NCBI GenBank assembly: GCA_965153455.1
Contig: OZ234500.1
Span: 6,882,001 to 6,946,000, forward strand
DNA: 64,000 nucleotides
Reading direction: 5' to 3'
Origin: Sphagnum compactum
Lineage: Eukaryota > Bryophyta > Sphagnopsida > Sphagnales
The notes below the pieces were generated by a model. It had not been told where the DNA came from, made no database searches, and saw nothing but the letters and a program-made list of their open reading frames with translations. Position 1 is the stretch's first letter. The number at the start of each line of letters is the position of its first letter. Below, one piece after another: positions 46,160 to 59,229 of the stretch. The position numbers and the translations under genes were made by a program.

Positions 46160-47190
46160 GAGAAACTAGGAGAACCAAGTAGTGCTCCTCGGTTTAACCC
46201 AATGACCTAAATCTTAGGATAGAAAAAAAAAAGACCTAGAAATATGACAATCATTAGGGCAACTACATAAAGTAGAAAATGAATGGTAGTTTCAGCAATA
46301 GATGGATTTCAGTAGAAAGAATTCAAATCCATGAAAAGAGCCATGAAATGGGAGGATTAAAAACAGTCCACAATCTAGAATAAAAGCATACAATTCATTG
46401 TGAAAAAAATTCTTTCTTTTATGTTGTCCATGGTACTGAAACAAAAGAGGCTGAAACTTATTTGATTAGTTTAATGATTTGAATAATAGCATTGCGGAAA
46501 TTCCAACTCTTGTAAACTATGACCTAGAAGTAGAATTTGATCTACACACGTGATTTGCAATTAAAAAATCCAGTGAAGGGAAGAAATGATTTGAAAGCAT
46601 TGTAATTTAAGGTTTAGGAAATGTGAACATACATAGGAACATAATTTGAAGACTGTTGATCATAGTTCATAGATCCAATTGTAAAGCTCACAACTTGCAC
46701 AAAAGAAAGAAAGCTTGTTGCATTTGGTGAGCAACCATGGTGAAAAGAGCAAAAGGTAGTTTGCAAAAAGCCAGGGCGATCAGCCGCCTCTAGAAACTCT
46801 ATGGCCCGAGTTAAGCAGCACGTAGACTTCAACGTATGGAGAGATTACATAGTCCAAAATTAGAGGTATCTGATGAGTATCTATTGATAATGTAAGTTAT
46901 TTGTGGATGTTTGCACTTGAGACAGCTGCTGTAGCAAACACACTAATAATAGAAGCTTCTTTCATTTAGAAGCAGCTCAGTACCTGCATCATCAAAAAAT
47001 TTCATTAGACATATCACCTGTGAGTAGATTTCAAAACTACATTATTTATGTGCCTTTGGGTGGACAACTTGTCTTCCAGGGGGTGCTGGTTTAGTGTATC
47101 TGGCAACAAATGGAAAGGCACAACATCTCAGAAATGCAGTGTTGTTGAATTTCGGAATTCACAAATTGGGTTAAACAGATCAAGACCAAT
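46160..47190. other. No supported gene
   Basis: This is a non-coding interval with short chance frames only. Confidence 0.4.
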
Positions 47191-47194
47191 GTCT

Positions 47195-47343
47195 TCCAAG
47201 TTGCAACCTTGAGATGAATCTACAAAAACAGTCCAAGTTGCAACCTTGAGATCAATCTACGAAAAACCGTCCAAGTTGCAATCTTGAGATGAATCTACCA
47301 AAACCTTCCAAGTTGCAATCTTGAGATGAATCTCCAAAAATGT
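47195..47343. repeat. 37-38-bp tandem repeat, four copies
   Basis: The word CCAAGTTGCAACCTTGAGAT recurs at about 47196, 47233, 47271 and 47308, followed each time by GAATCTAC with an A run. Confidence 0.9.
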
Positions 47344-47979
47344 GCAAAAATATAGCTTCTGAGTGTGGGCTCTGCTCTCTTGTCCAGTTGTCTGAAGAAA
47401 ATTACCAAAGCAACTTAATTGCCATCAACCCACCGATTTAGGGTAGATGTGAGTATAACATACTAGGGAACAGGCAGGGTTTGGCTGATTTTGGCTACAA
47501 GCGAGCCTCTGGCCCAGCCCAGCGGGTAATATCATAAAATACGGAGTCTGCGGTTCTTCAGGCAGCATAAAAGATGGAGAATATGTTTATATTTCAAAGG
47601 CAAAACAGACAAAAACGCAGTCTAATGACATTTTATTTTATTTTTTCAAAATTGACTTTTTTGGTGTAAAACCAGAAGTTTAGACCTGTGGCTCCCCCAA
47701 AATAGTGGGCTGCTGCTTTTGTAGCAGTTCCATTAGGTACACAATTATATTTAGGGTTTTTCAGTTCAGGATTGGTCTAGGGCAGGTCTAAGGTAAGTCA
47801 AGGTTAGGTGTAGGCTAGGTCTAGCTATCTTGCTGTTTTTGTACTTTGGCCCTGAGAATGAAACCAAAACGCGCTCTCAAGTTGCTGGGTATCCTATTCT
47901 GCGAAGGGCAAGGCTAGCCGTGAGCAAGGACTGGAGTTTTTGTTTATGGATTTGTTCTTCTGAAACTGGCTAAAAACAT

Positions 47980-48165
47980 GTTCTTTTTGTTTTCTGGTCT
48001 TTGAAAAATAGCCGGATATTTTCACTGGGTTATAGCATGTGGCCAAAAATGCGAAGGATTCTTAAATGTTTTTTACTTGCTTTTACCTTTTCTATAGCCA
48101 AATCTGGCTAAATAATCTTGTGGAGGATCGTCAGTTATCCATCCAAGCAGTGGAACCCCACCCAG
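47980..48165 (+). repeat. Dispersed repeat copy 1 (related to 59.2 and 60.1 kb)
   Basis: This shares GATTCTTAAATGTTTTTTAC, a pyrimidine-rich middle, and GCCAAATCTGGCTAAAT, TCTTGTGGA and GATCG words with the copies at 59230-59525 and 60080-60365, in the same order and orientation. Confidence 0.45.
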
Positions 48166-48169
48166 TGCA

Positions 48170-50740
48170 GGTTAAAAATCGGGGACCAAGAGGAAAAAAA
48201 CCCAGGGAGTTGGGGGAGGAGCACAAGAAAATGGCAAAGGCGGCCCCATTCAGTTATACCAATCAATACTGAAAAACAACCATTTTTAACCCGCAGGTGA
48301 CTTCAATACTTAATTTGAAATCTTTTGTATGTGTGTGCTGGTCATATGCAGGTCACCAAAGCCCCAAGGGTGGTTGATATTATAATTTCCGTTTAAAATG
48401 TTTTTCTTGATTTGGGCTATGTAAACCCACACATGAAACAAACATTCCTAAAAGGATGAACTTTTGATTACTTATAAAAGTACTCTTAATTTGAATTTAA
48501 AATGATGTTAATCAGTTGCTTATTGCATATCTACATTTCGTGAAAACTTGAAAGCCGCAAATTTAGGGTGTGAGCTAGATCCAGACGTGCCTGCTATTTT
48601 TACCCTTTGAAACCAAAGAAGTCATTTTTGGTTGAATCCCTTATTTTCTACATGCAATTCAATTACATGATTTTCCATAGATAGTACAATGTGTTCAATC
48701 CACAAATGTCAAATTTTGTGGGAATGATTTATAATAGTTTAAAATAGATCATGGAAGGTAGGGAAACTAATGATAGTTCACCTTTAATTTTAATGAAAGG
48801 ATGCCATCAAAAGATTTTGAAATATTACCTGGTAATTACATAATTTAATTTGAAAACTGTACAAGCTTGTCACATAGCACAGCCATCAAGTATACAGTGA
48901 AAATTTTGATTTTAATATGTTAGTTCATTTTCTTCCAATGTCTATTCCAAGCAAGTTTTGATCTGTGTGTTAGGATTCAAGTGTTAGATTCCATTTTCAT
49001 AACTGGATTTCTTAATAGTCTTGAATTAACAGCCTTTTCTCACATGTTGCACAGTATATTCTATATACTTCCACAAATTGCTAAAATCCCTTCTCACAAT
49101 CACTTTATAAAAAAATTAAGGGAAGAATTTGGCAACATGCTAGAACCTATGGTCTAAATATGGCTATTCAAAAAAACTCCTTGAAATATGGCGAATTTTC
49201 ACCATTTGTAAAATTAAAAAAATCCTTTGTATGTGATGCAGAAACCCCTTTTTATTTGTCATAAAGCGGTGAAAATTCCCAAAAATAAACATTGATTGTG
49301 AAGGTTGCTACTACAACAACCAAAATCGTCTTTTGAATTTAAGCCATAATTGTGCAGTTATACAAAGAATGTGAAATATTTGGGGTAGGAAATAGGATCA
49401 CATAATTTAGACATTCATATCTGTGTTGGCAATACTTTCCATCAGAGAGCCACAACATGTGTATTCCTAGTTTCTTAGGGTTTTTTCCAAGAGTCTGGCT
49501 TCACATGGAGGGTCATTAATGGATCTTCGTTCTAACTATAATCCCATTGAAGAATCACAACTTTTTGAAAGCAACTAGTGTGGCCTGTGCTGTTGGCCCA
49601 GGTGTGAACACATTGAGGGTTCACACCTGAGTTTCCCTTTCCAACTCAATTTTTGCAATTTGTTTGAATTTCCAGCAACAAAATCCACTAAAAAATCAAT
49701 ATCTTCCACACCTTAGCTCTGAAATAAACTCTATTAACTCTAACTCACAGAGGGCTTTCCAGCAACACCTAGAATCCTTCCAAATTCCAATACAGTTTCA
49801 ATTTTATTTAGTTTTCATTGAGAAAATGGTTTAATAATCAATAACTTCCAAACTGTAGCTCAAAACAGTCTCAAACCAACTCAGTGCACCCCTACTCATT
49901 GAGAGCTTTCCAAATATACAAAGAGTGTGGCATGAAGCATTGTGGTTTTGGGAGATCTCAGCATGATAAAACAAAACAAACTAACTTGCTTCTTAAATAG
50001 TGAGATAGAATTTTAGATTTCAAAAAAGACTTAGATTGGTTTAACAAAAATTTTGAAGGAAAAAAAAAACAAACTTGAGGCAACATTAAGAATTTAAGCA
50101 AAATGGTCATCAAGAGAACAATGTGTCAATGATTTTAAAATATTACTGTGTTACAACTTCCAACCTCAGCCTTTGCTAAAAATGTGTTATGGACTAGGTA
50201 ACCAGCTCCAGCTGCTTGGTTACCAAAAATAATGGAGCTGTGGAGCTGGCAAGGTCACTTTTGCCAACCAAGCAACTTGAGCTAGTTATTGGACATAACA
50301 AGCTGTCGTGAGGATCAAGATTCTCCTTTTTTATCCATGTAAGGAAAGTTTATGAAAAGTTCATCCACACTCTGAAGGATTATGATACCATTGAGCCAAT
50401 GAGATGCCATGGTGGTACATTGTGCTAATTGCGTGGGTAACTAACAAAATGAATGTCACAAGTTGTGCGTTGTAAGTCATGACCTGACAACCCGTCAAGC
50501 CATCTAGATCATCTCAACAACCAGTTATGATCAAAAGAGGAAATCCAAAAGTATTAAACACCTATCATGCCTATACATTAACATAATGTTGTACACATGA
50601 TTCATAATTAGTTGATATTTGTCAAAATATTTAAGTTTTTGAGAAAAAGAGGTGCACATCAGACAACCCCAAATGTATATTCTAAAATTTCACCAATAAT
50701 TAATAATTACCTTAAATCTCTTACTTTTTAATCATGTTAT
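48170..50740. other. No supported gene
   Basis: This is non-coding AT-rich DNA. The block 48130-48270 is GC-richer with a short open frame (68 codons), but no domain is visible. Confidence 0.4.
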
Positions 50741-50744
50741 TATT

Positions 50745-50810
50745 ATGTGTCAATGGTTGGGATCCTTCCCTATACGGGGAAGATCTTGGGTTCAGTTCCT
50801 TGAAATTTTG
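50745..50810 (+). mobile_element. Possible tRNA-derived SINE head
   Basis: GGTTGGGATCC (box A-like) is followed by a hairpin (CTTCCC, loop, GGGGAAG) and then GGGTTCAGTTCC (box B-like), spaced as in a pol III tRNA promoter. It is not a complete tRNA: no acceptor stem or CCA-side pairing is visible. A tRNA-derived SINE is the simplest reading, but no tail or target duplication was found. Confidence 0.3.
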
Positions 50811-50814
50811 ACAT

Positions 50815-53800
50815 TGTACCATCAACATTTTCTTTTTTCCTGACTAGCCCTCCTGAGAATCAATGTCAAACATCAAATGTGGGTACAGTATCTTCTAGAA
50901 CAAGGAAATCTTTCCCTTGGCATTTGGGAACATTTTGAATTGAATCACAAACTACAAAATCTTACACTTCATTTCGAAGGATTTTCTAAGTTTCACCTTT
51001 TGAATTGGAAGGGAAACCAAAACAATTTAAGGGCTTAGGGGAAAAAAGGTGGGCCACAACTACTCTAGCAAGTTTGTTTCTCCCTTCATGTGTATTATTC
51101 AATTCATTCATGTTTAACAAAAAAAACATAAAATGTGCACTTTCCAATAGAAACAAGATCAATAGAAGGTTAATTTGATAGTATTTTTGTGATCATGGAT
51201 TTTGAAAGGTGAGTTTCAAACAAAACAGTGTTTTACAATGCCTGTTACATTAACCATATTTATACTAATGGAATATTCTGTTTCTATTAAGGGTCCAATC
51301 TTTCTGGTGTTATGAAGTGCATTTCGACACAACATGATTTGATGGGTTGCACTGCTTCATGGTAAATAATGCTTTACAATATGAATAACCAAAAGTTTTC
51401 TCAGTCTATGCAATTTAGTGTATTGCTTCTCTACTTTCTGTAAGTGTGGGTGGGAAGAGAAAAACCAAAAAGGAGTCAGTGTTCTTTACACCTCTTTGCA
51501 CTAATAAAACATGAAAATGAGTGTATTTCCCGGAAATGTCAATTTTACTTCATGGCAAGAAGATATTTTGCACACACTTTGAATGAAGGAAAAGTCAATG
51601 GGTAAGTTCAAGATATCATGAGTTTGAAAAAAACCTGTAAGCTGCAAGTCAACCTTATTAGAACATTCCAGTAGTTGTAAAAATAGCTAGAACTTTTAGT
51701 AAGTAAATAGCATTTTCGTTGAAAAAAATAAATGAAGAGAAATATTAGAATATTAGTTTGCAAATCTGTCCCAAATTTAATCAATTGATGAAACCCTGCC
51801 AAACTCAATTCAATTTGTGTAGCAATGTCTGAAATATTTTAATGGAATCATATGTATGAGCTAGTGACGGATGATTGGATATAAATATACACACAAACTT
51901 GTTAAATGCTCATGCTAATTACAAGCCAAAGGGCATATACACAGTAAACTTGGTACAACATTATGGCCACAGTGAAGCAGCACCCACCAGTGCACTATGA
52001 GGGATGAATGATAAGTGGTCAGGAAAGAGTTTTCTGTTGAGTTCAATTTCCCTAGCTAACCATGATGGTTAACTCAATTGCTTTTTTTTCCCCTACCTAC
52101 CTACCACATATTAATTCAGTTGAGGTTCATCCACAACTGAGTAATAACAGGCATCCAATGGATGGTGAGCTAGTGGGTGCTGGTTCACTGCGGCCCAACA
52201 TAATGGGAATTACACCATTGGCAAGTTCATAGTTTCTTCACACTTGACAAAATATTGACCTTGAGTCTTTTATCGATGCAAAGAAATGGAAAATTCAAAA
52301 CTCACAAATGTAGGGTAAACATGTCAGCCACAGAAATCACCTGGTAACCAAACGCTGATGTAGTGCAGACTTAAGCAAGTTAACGGTCGCACCGGTTTGG
52401 GTCATCATGTTAAACAGTTCCTACTACTGAATGCCCGGTCTTAAAAAGAATTGTTTGGTTTTTATTGCAACATCCAAATAGAATGTCATTAACTGTGTGG
52501 TTAAGGTGCAAGGAGGAGGAGTGGGCAGAGCCTAGTAAACGAAAAGTGACCCACCCTTATGTGTTCTTCTGTTTGGTTAGGGGGTTAGGTTGTCACATTA
52601 AAGGTCATGTAACTATTCATATATAAACCCTAAACCTGGAGAAGGATACAAGGCACAAATATCACCAAAGGACATTGGATCCTTGAGTCCTTCAAAGAAG
52701 CAATTTGTTAGCCCTCCAAAGGAAAAACCTTTGTAGATTCCTATTAATCTTTTGCACTTGCATTCTCATAGTCAGATTTGCATAAGACCGCTGTGCTTAG
52801 AAGGTGAAGAAGTAGTATGCTGGACCAGCCAGCAGCAGACAAAGAGAATGTGCCCCTTTAAATCATAGACCGGACAAAGAACAACACTATTTAAAAAAAG
52901 CCTCTATAGTAGACTGAGAGACATGTGGATAGATGAAACATTAAAAGTCTAAGTAATGGATGTTGTTGAAAGAGGGACAAGATCCTTTAAGAAAGTAAAT
53001 AGGTTGTGGAACATATTTTTGAGTTTTTTTAAAAATCATTTAAATGAAAAAACAAGATCCAAGAAAATGGAAATAGGAGGGACGTTAACATATGAAGAGG
53101 ATGTTGCAGTAGTGATTACCTCTACCTTGGAAGAAGAAAATGGAAGTAGGAGGGACGTTAACGTATGAATGCAAAATGTCCATAAACCTACATCAATGAA
53201 TGGTGAAGGTTGCAACATTAATACAAATAAGGGTTACAATATTTTTGCAAGGTACTAGGAAATAGTTTGTGATTTTGGTTCAAATGTAAACATTGAAAAG
53301 TGAGCATTTGTCATGCAAAATGATTTGAACTTTACAAAGCATAAGGCTAACATCCAATTCCTAAAACTTTTTTTACGACAACCTGCAATCATCGTATAAT
53401 CAACACAATTACATTATAAATTATCAATGGATGAAATAAACATTTAGGTAAGCAAGCAATCAAGAGTAAGGGCTTTAGTAATGAAAGGATCAAATGTAGT
53501 TTATAACGTCACCATCCTCAAGTTTCAAGAATGGTTGATTATAAATTATGTAATAAAACATAACAAAAGGTGTTTTATTAGGGTCTACATTTTCAAAGGT
53601 GAAAGATTGTGGGATGAGAGTGAAAACACATTACGAATGAAAGCACGTTACGTATATATTATGTATAGTGTAATTGTTCCAAAAGTGTGATGCATTTACT
53701 TTTGGTTTCAATTTTGATTTTTGTGCCTTATAATATTGATTTTTACAAAACTTGAAAAATTAAAATGCAATGAGCCATGGGTATGTTTATAGTATACACA

Positions 53801-54750
53801 TGTATAAGAATGCCATTTTTTCATTTCAAACTGCACTAACATTAAACATTCATTAATTATTAAAATAATGGCTTTTAGTGGAATATAAAACAAAGGCATT
53901 TTAACTATGTTTGTCACCTTCCATATGAATGTGATTGTTTGTCAAATTTTAGTTTATCATATATATATCATGTCTTGCCTTCAATGTTTTTTTTTCGAAA
54001 TGAAAATTTCAAATTCTTCACATGGTTTAATATATCATCAACTTTCATAAAGGATTAAAATCATTAAAAAAACATGGAATATATTTGTGTTTTAAAATAT
54101 AATTTTACATGTATTATATTCGAACAAATATATTTTTCAATATCACACAAGATGAAATCAAAAAGTGTACTTTCTTCATGATGTGATTTCTTTATGTATT
54201 AGGTTGTCATAGTATTTAAAAATTTGTGAAAGTCTTTCCTAATTACGACATTGTTGAAGTTTTAAAAGTACACGCGGAATTGACTCCTGAACCCTAAAAC
54301 TCATTAAACTCCCTGCAAATCAGTTCTAGGGTTTCAGGTGTCAATGCCGTATGTTACAAAAGACTTTACTGATCCAACTGTCATATCCTCTCCTGAGAGG
54401 TTTCTAGTAACCCTCCGGAAGCCACTATTTAACGCCCATAAATATATTATGTATATATATATCTTCTAAAACAAGCACAGTTTTCTTTAGCTTGAAATTG
54501 GGGATGATTAAAGTCGCAGGTGTGGAGCAAGCCAAGAAATCCGGCCGGCCAGCCAGCAAGCAAAAAATGGTCTCAAGTCCACTAGTAATTTGTAGGCCCA
54601 ACTGGCCCGTCAGTAAGTAGGTATATCACGTCACACCTGGCGACCAAGCCCGGAATCTAAATTCCAAGCACGACAACCAGCTAGCTATCTAGCTAGCAAC
54701 AAGGTAAACAAGTCCGATGATGCATGAAACTAGACGATAGTTATTACATC
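50815..54750. other. Non-coding DNA upstream of the XTH gene
   Basis: No gene is supported. A TATATAAACCC word at about 52620 could be a promoter, but nothing coding follows. Short frames near 52956-53168 and 53481-53690 have no domain. AAATGGAAATAGGAGGGACGTTAAC is partly repeated near 53066-53091 and 53139-53161. Confidence 0.4.
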
Positions 54751-54755
54751 CACCG

Positions 54756-55010
54756 ATGGCAAAAGATCGGCACACTAGATTCGGAGATACTCATCTGATT
54801 TCGGCTTAATCGGGGTCTAGATTTAAGCGAGGATCTGATCAGATGGATGGATGATAAATGGTGGGGGGTTGTGATCAACAATCACTAATGGCAAAAGATC
54901 AGCACACTAGACTCGGAGACATTCATCTGAGCGGGGAGTAATCGGGGTCTATATTTTAGCGACGATCTGATGGATAGATGGATGATAAATAGGGGTGTGT
55001 GATCCGCATC
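54756..55010. repeat. 132-bp tandem duplication upstream of XTH
   Basis: ATGGCAAAAGATC starts copies at 54756 and 54888. Both continue with GCACACTAGA, then AATCGGGGTCTA, GATCTGATGG or a variant, and GGATGATAAAT. The copies have diverged moderately. They lie 0.6-0.8 kb before the XTH start codon and may belong to its regulatory region. Confidence 0.85.
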
Positions 55011-55365
55011 CAGTGGGCGACGCTTGTCACTTTCCCGGAACGTGACAAGCAGCGGGCGTCGCCGAGAGTCTAGACGACGTCTAATACGCCACCCTAGAAT
55101 TCCGTGTTCTGGACTAACCGCGTAATTCGTGAACGCAAAGCTTAGCATCGACCGCGTCTTCTCGCTGCATCCACTGATACTCCATCCCTTTAATTAGAAG
55201 GCGGCTCTCTCCCCAGTTTCTCCTCGACGTCGATCGTTCTGGTCTAGCTAAATAGTTCGAGCCTACATCTGCAGTTGCGAAGTCCGTTCCCGTTGATGTG
55301 ATTCTTTCTTTGGGTTGTGTTATTTGCAACTTTGTGACATACTCCAAAGCTTTATGTAGCTCTAA

Positions 55366-55373
55366 TATATATA
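55366..55373 (+). promoter_or_regulatory. Candidate TATA box of XTH
   Basis: TATATATA lies 229 bp before the ATG at 55595. No ATG occurs between the expected transcript start near 55400 and 55595, so 55595 would be the first start codon. Confidence 0.45.
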
Positions 55374-55594
55374 CAGTAAGTTTCTGTAGATTCAATCCTA
55401 GTGTGTGTGGAAGACTGCGAGGCGTTAGTAGACAAGTAATTGCAGCTTATAGACGTGATTCAGGAGCTGCTGTTGTTGAAACGTGCGCTGGTGATTATAT
55501 TACAGACATCTATACAGCGGCGGCGGTCGTCGGCAGAAAGGATTCGTTGCCTGCACCGCAGCTAGGCCTGCGGACAACACTACCGTCCCGAATC

Positions 55595-57507
55595 ATGAAG
55601 GCAACTAGAGGGTTAAACACTGGCATCAGTTTGCGGAGGGATAGACAATGGAATAGTCATGTCTTGGCTGCAGTCTGGGTCATGGCGATGATTGCTTCTT
55701 TGACTGTGGCGGTCGAAGCTAGCAGACTTGCAAGAGGGCTCAGTACACAGCCAACATTATTTCAACAGAATTACCAGGCTTTCTCAGATGCAAAACATGC
55801 CGTTCTGTTGGCTGGCGGGCAACAAGTGCAGCTGGTTCTCGATCAGCAAGCAGGTGAGCTGCGGCCACGACTCGTCGACGTCTAGTTCACTCCTACGGAA
55901 GTTATTAAACTTCAATGCAATATTGTCTAGACACTCTTTTGTAAATCTGCTAGACCACATTCTATTTACGGCATTGCACATCATTTGCTTGCAATATTCA
56001 AGTTTCTCTGTTGTCGAATACTTCTGACGAATTCATGCTTATTCGTAACCCATTCGTAACCAATTGCGCAGCTGCTGGATTTGGCTCGAAGTCTAAGTAT
56101 CTTTTTGGTAATACGGGGATGTGTATTAAGCTAGTACCCGGCTACTCCGCAGGCACCGTCACTTCATTCTATGTAAGTGCAGACGATTTTCCCATGTATT
56201 GCACAGATCGTTTCGAATTTCAATCCTTGTCCACTTCGATCCTGAATAGATCAAATTACCAAGCAGTGCATTTATCTAGGCCAGCGACATATCTACTAGT
56301 CACCACCTGTGAAGGAAGGCTAATTGGAGCTCTGTGGCATGACTCACATTTGCTTGCAGTTGTCGTCGGATGGTGCCACGCACGATGAGCTAGATTTCGA
56401 GTTCCTCGGAAATGTCACCGGACAACCTTACATTTTGCAGACGAATGTGTATGCCCACGGCGTAGGGAATCGGGAGCAACGGATCTATCTTTGGTTCGAC
56501 CCGACTGCGGATTTCCACTGCTACTCGGTGAATTGGAACCAGAACTACGTTTTGTAAGTACTTGCTGCAACGCGGATCAAACCTCAAATAATTAGCTTTG
56601 AAACACTAGTTATAGTGTGTTGTCATGACGACGTGAATCGAGAGTGAACGACGCAGTCCAGTTTTCGTCACTCTATGCTCATGCGTTAGCAGAATATTAA
56701 CTTTTCCCTGCAGCAAGAAACAAGGCCCTATGTCAGTGACTTTCCATTAGTCTGCTGTGATCACAGTACTCTGTGTGTAACTCTAATCACAGGGGTAGAG
56801 TACGCAAACTGATGCACAAACTATGGATTGCAGTGCATCCGATCGATGCTTTGCAGAACCAGAACTTGCAGATAGTGAACGACGCACTGTAGATTTCTAT
56901 GCCCATGAGGTAGCTGAATACTAACTTTTCTCCCTGCAGCAATAAACGAGGAAGGACCTGTGTCAGTGGCTTTCCATTAGGCTGCTGTGATGACAGCACA
57001 CCGTGTGGTAACTGTGATCATAGCAGCCTAATACAAAGAGACCCTAACTGGGGCAGACTTATATATAATTGGATTTTGTAAACACACTAATGTTTGCAGT
57101 TCGTCCGATCAATGCTTTGCAGGTTCATGGTGGACAATATACCCATTCGGATATTCAAGAACAACCAGAACTTGGGGGTGCCATATCTCAACAGCCAGCC
57201 GATGGCAGTGTACTCGAGTCTCTGGGACGGATCTCAATGGGCCACTGATGGTGGCAGGATTAAGATCGATTGGCAGTACGCCCCATTCATCGCCACGTAC
57301 CAAGGATTCAATATCAACGGATGCCTAGTCCAGAACAACAACATCGCCAGCTGCAGTTCCAGTCAGTGGGCTCAAGCGCCAGCAGTCACATGGCATCAAA
57401 CCAATCAGCTGAAGTGGGTTCGTGGTCGCTACCTCATTTACAACTATTGCACCGACAAGGCTCGTTACCCTACAGCTCCACCGGAATGTGCCACCAATAT
57501 TTTGTAA
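55595..57507 (+). CDS. XTH: Xyloglucan endotransglucosylase/hydrolase (XTH), four exons
   Basis: Exons 55595-55853, 56072-56172, 56360-56553 and 57123-57507 join in frame to 312 residues; all introns are GT-AG. The enzyme is a GH16 wall protein that cuts xyloglucan and rejoins the end to another chain, loosening or remodelling primary walls. Residues about 22-42 are a hydrophobic signal-peptide core after an arginine-rich start. Exon 2 encodes the YLFG and SAGTVTSFY blocks. Exon 3 opens with the catalytic [10 protein letters not shown] (nucleophile E130, acid/base E134), directly followed by N-V-T, the conserved N-glycosylation site. Exon 4 has the XTH C-terminal domain with paired cysteines (GCLVQ...ASC; YC...PEC) and [13 protein letters not shown]. 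Length and intron positions match the family. M30 (55682) is an alternative start but would cut the signal peptide short. Intron 3 contains an internal duplication with a decoy acceptor. Confidence 0.93.
56643..57122 (+). repeat. Duplicated segment within XTH intron 3
   Basis: AGTGAACGACGCA starts two copies at 56643 and 56874. They share a TTAACTTTTCCCTGCAGCAA-like stretch, CAGTGACTTTCCATTAG and a closing GTCCGATCAATGCTTTGCAG-type stretch. The first closing word (ending 56856) is a decoy of the true exon 4 acceptor (ending 57122) and is followed by AACCAGAACTTG, a word also found in exon 4. Confidence 0.85.
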
Positions 57508-57751
57508 TTACTACTGTCAGCTGATCAGTTGAGTGATCAGGATCGATGCAAAAAACATTTTCTAAACCCCAATTGTGCAGTATTTTAGAAGTCTTCTTTT
57601 CATGTGTTTTGTGGCAGAGATTGAATAAGACCCAGGCCTGCAGGCTGGAGTTCACAAATTTGCTTCTTGATAGTTCAGGTGGCATAATTGAGTTTTTTTC
57701 TAATTAGAATGTTCTCCTCATTGATCATGGATGGCTCTTCACTGTATGCCA

Positions 57752-57766
57752 TGTAATTTGAATGAA
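57752..57766 (+). terminator. Candidate polyadenylation region of XTH
   Basis: TGTAATTTG followed by AATGAA lies about 250 bp after the stop, resembling plant far-upstream and near-upstream polyadenylation elements. Confidence 0.3.
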
Positions 57767-57799
57767 ATTATAAACTCATTGATTCTTCCCACCAGCGGT

Positions 57800-59225
57800 T
57801 GGTTTTTTCGAGGGTGGAGTCAGAATTTGGGTGTTGGATTAATAGGTTGGAAGTCTCTGTTGAACTTGCCACGGTTCCAACACTTCCAAACTTAGGACAA
57901 GGTTTTGAGTTTTGTAGTGGCACGTATTTGCAATATCACTGAAACAATTTTCAAATCCCGGAAACTGCGGTTCTTTGGTATTCTGAACTTTTTGGACCCA
58001 GAATCAACGGTTATCAAAAAATCAAAGAACTGTCTCACGCTGGTATGTACTATGTATGTAAGGACATACTGGGATTTTCTAGTGTATTAGGAGGGCGCCT
58101 TAATTCCTTAAGATGCTGAGTCCATAATATGCGCAATTAATCATACCAATATATAAAGAATGTCCTGCTCATTATGTTGGGTAATATGCCAGGTGAGCCC
58201 ATTAGGGTGAGCTGGGTAACACACCCAATGTAATGGGCAGGGCAGTGCCATTTCATGACATTCCAGTCTGGGGTGTGTAATTCAACAATTTAAAGAAAAA
58301 ACTCATGTTCAACAGACACGTTCCAGTCATTATTGCCAGTGTATCATCATCACTGGAAGATCATGTCATATAATGTGGTCAAGAAAATGACATAAGCTGC
58401 CACCCCAGATCTTAATTCTATCTGAATAAATTTTTCTTCTGGATTTGCAATGACCAATTACATAGAGCTGAATACACTTGCCAATGTGAGTGCCCATCCT
58501 TCTGAGTCAAATACTCCTGTGGGGGTGAGCATTTGATTTTCTCGCTGGTTTCACTTTTTTAAATGACCGTGGGATTCACAGAATCAGAGGACCGTGGATT
58601 CTGGTATTTTAAATAAATTCAGAAACAACAAACATCTGGTTCCAATTATTTCGAAAACCTCAACATACAGGTAATCTTCATGAGAGAATCAACAAAGAAT
58701 TGGTAGCTTCATGGATGGCTATTTGGGAAAAATAAAATAATTTTTTTTTTGGAAAACTATGGTTAAATATCAGAGTCTGTTCTTTGATTTCTTTATAACT
58801 GCAGTTATGAATCCCAAGATAACTGGTCTTTTCCTCTTGCCGAGGACCGCCCAACACTGGTAAATGCAAATACTCTAGTCATATTTATTATAGGTGCATA
58901 CGCAGGCATTGCAGTATTTTCTTCATATTACCTACATATTGCACACTGGTTTTTGTATTGTTAGATTACAAAGAAGAAGAATAAAACTAGAAATTGGAGG
59001 GCACCGAGCCAAGTACAAGCGAGAGCTAGAGTACAAGGACGCGAACAACGTGTCTAACAACGTGAACAAGGTTGTGAACTTGTGAACTGTTAAAGAAATA
59101 AATAAAATCGGACAGGGGAAGAACAAACATTTGGAAAGTGAGGCAGAACATTTTTCTTTTGTTTCTGGGCGGAACTTCAAGATGTAGTTATCAAATCAAG
59201 TGGATCTTCTGAAATCTTAGCTAGA
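57800..59225. other. No supported gene
   Basis: This is non-coding DNA after XTH; only short chance frames (for example 57905-58090 and 58894-59085) are present. Confidence 0.4.
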
Positions 59226-59229
59226 TATT

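Noticed and set aside
54885-55395. Two overlapping minus-strand frames upstream of XTH
   Set aside because: They are antisense to the XTH promoter and leader, show no domain, and follow from local GC-richness.
55298-55594. N-terminal extension of XTH to an ATG at 55298
   Set aside because: The frame is open by chance. It lies upstream of the TATA word and would bury the signal peptide 130 residues in; 55595 is the first ATG after the TATA.
56011-56388. Single-exon reading across XTH intron 2
   Set aside because: Splicing GTAAGT (56173) to CAG (56359) restores the family sequence exactly, while the unspliced frame does not contain the catalytic motif.
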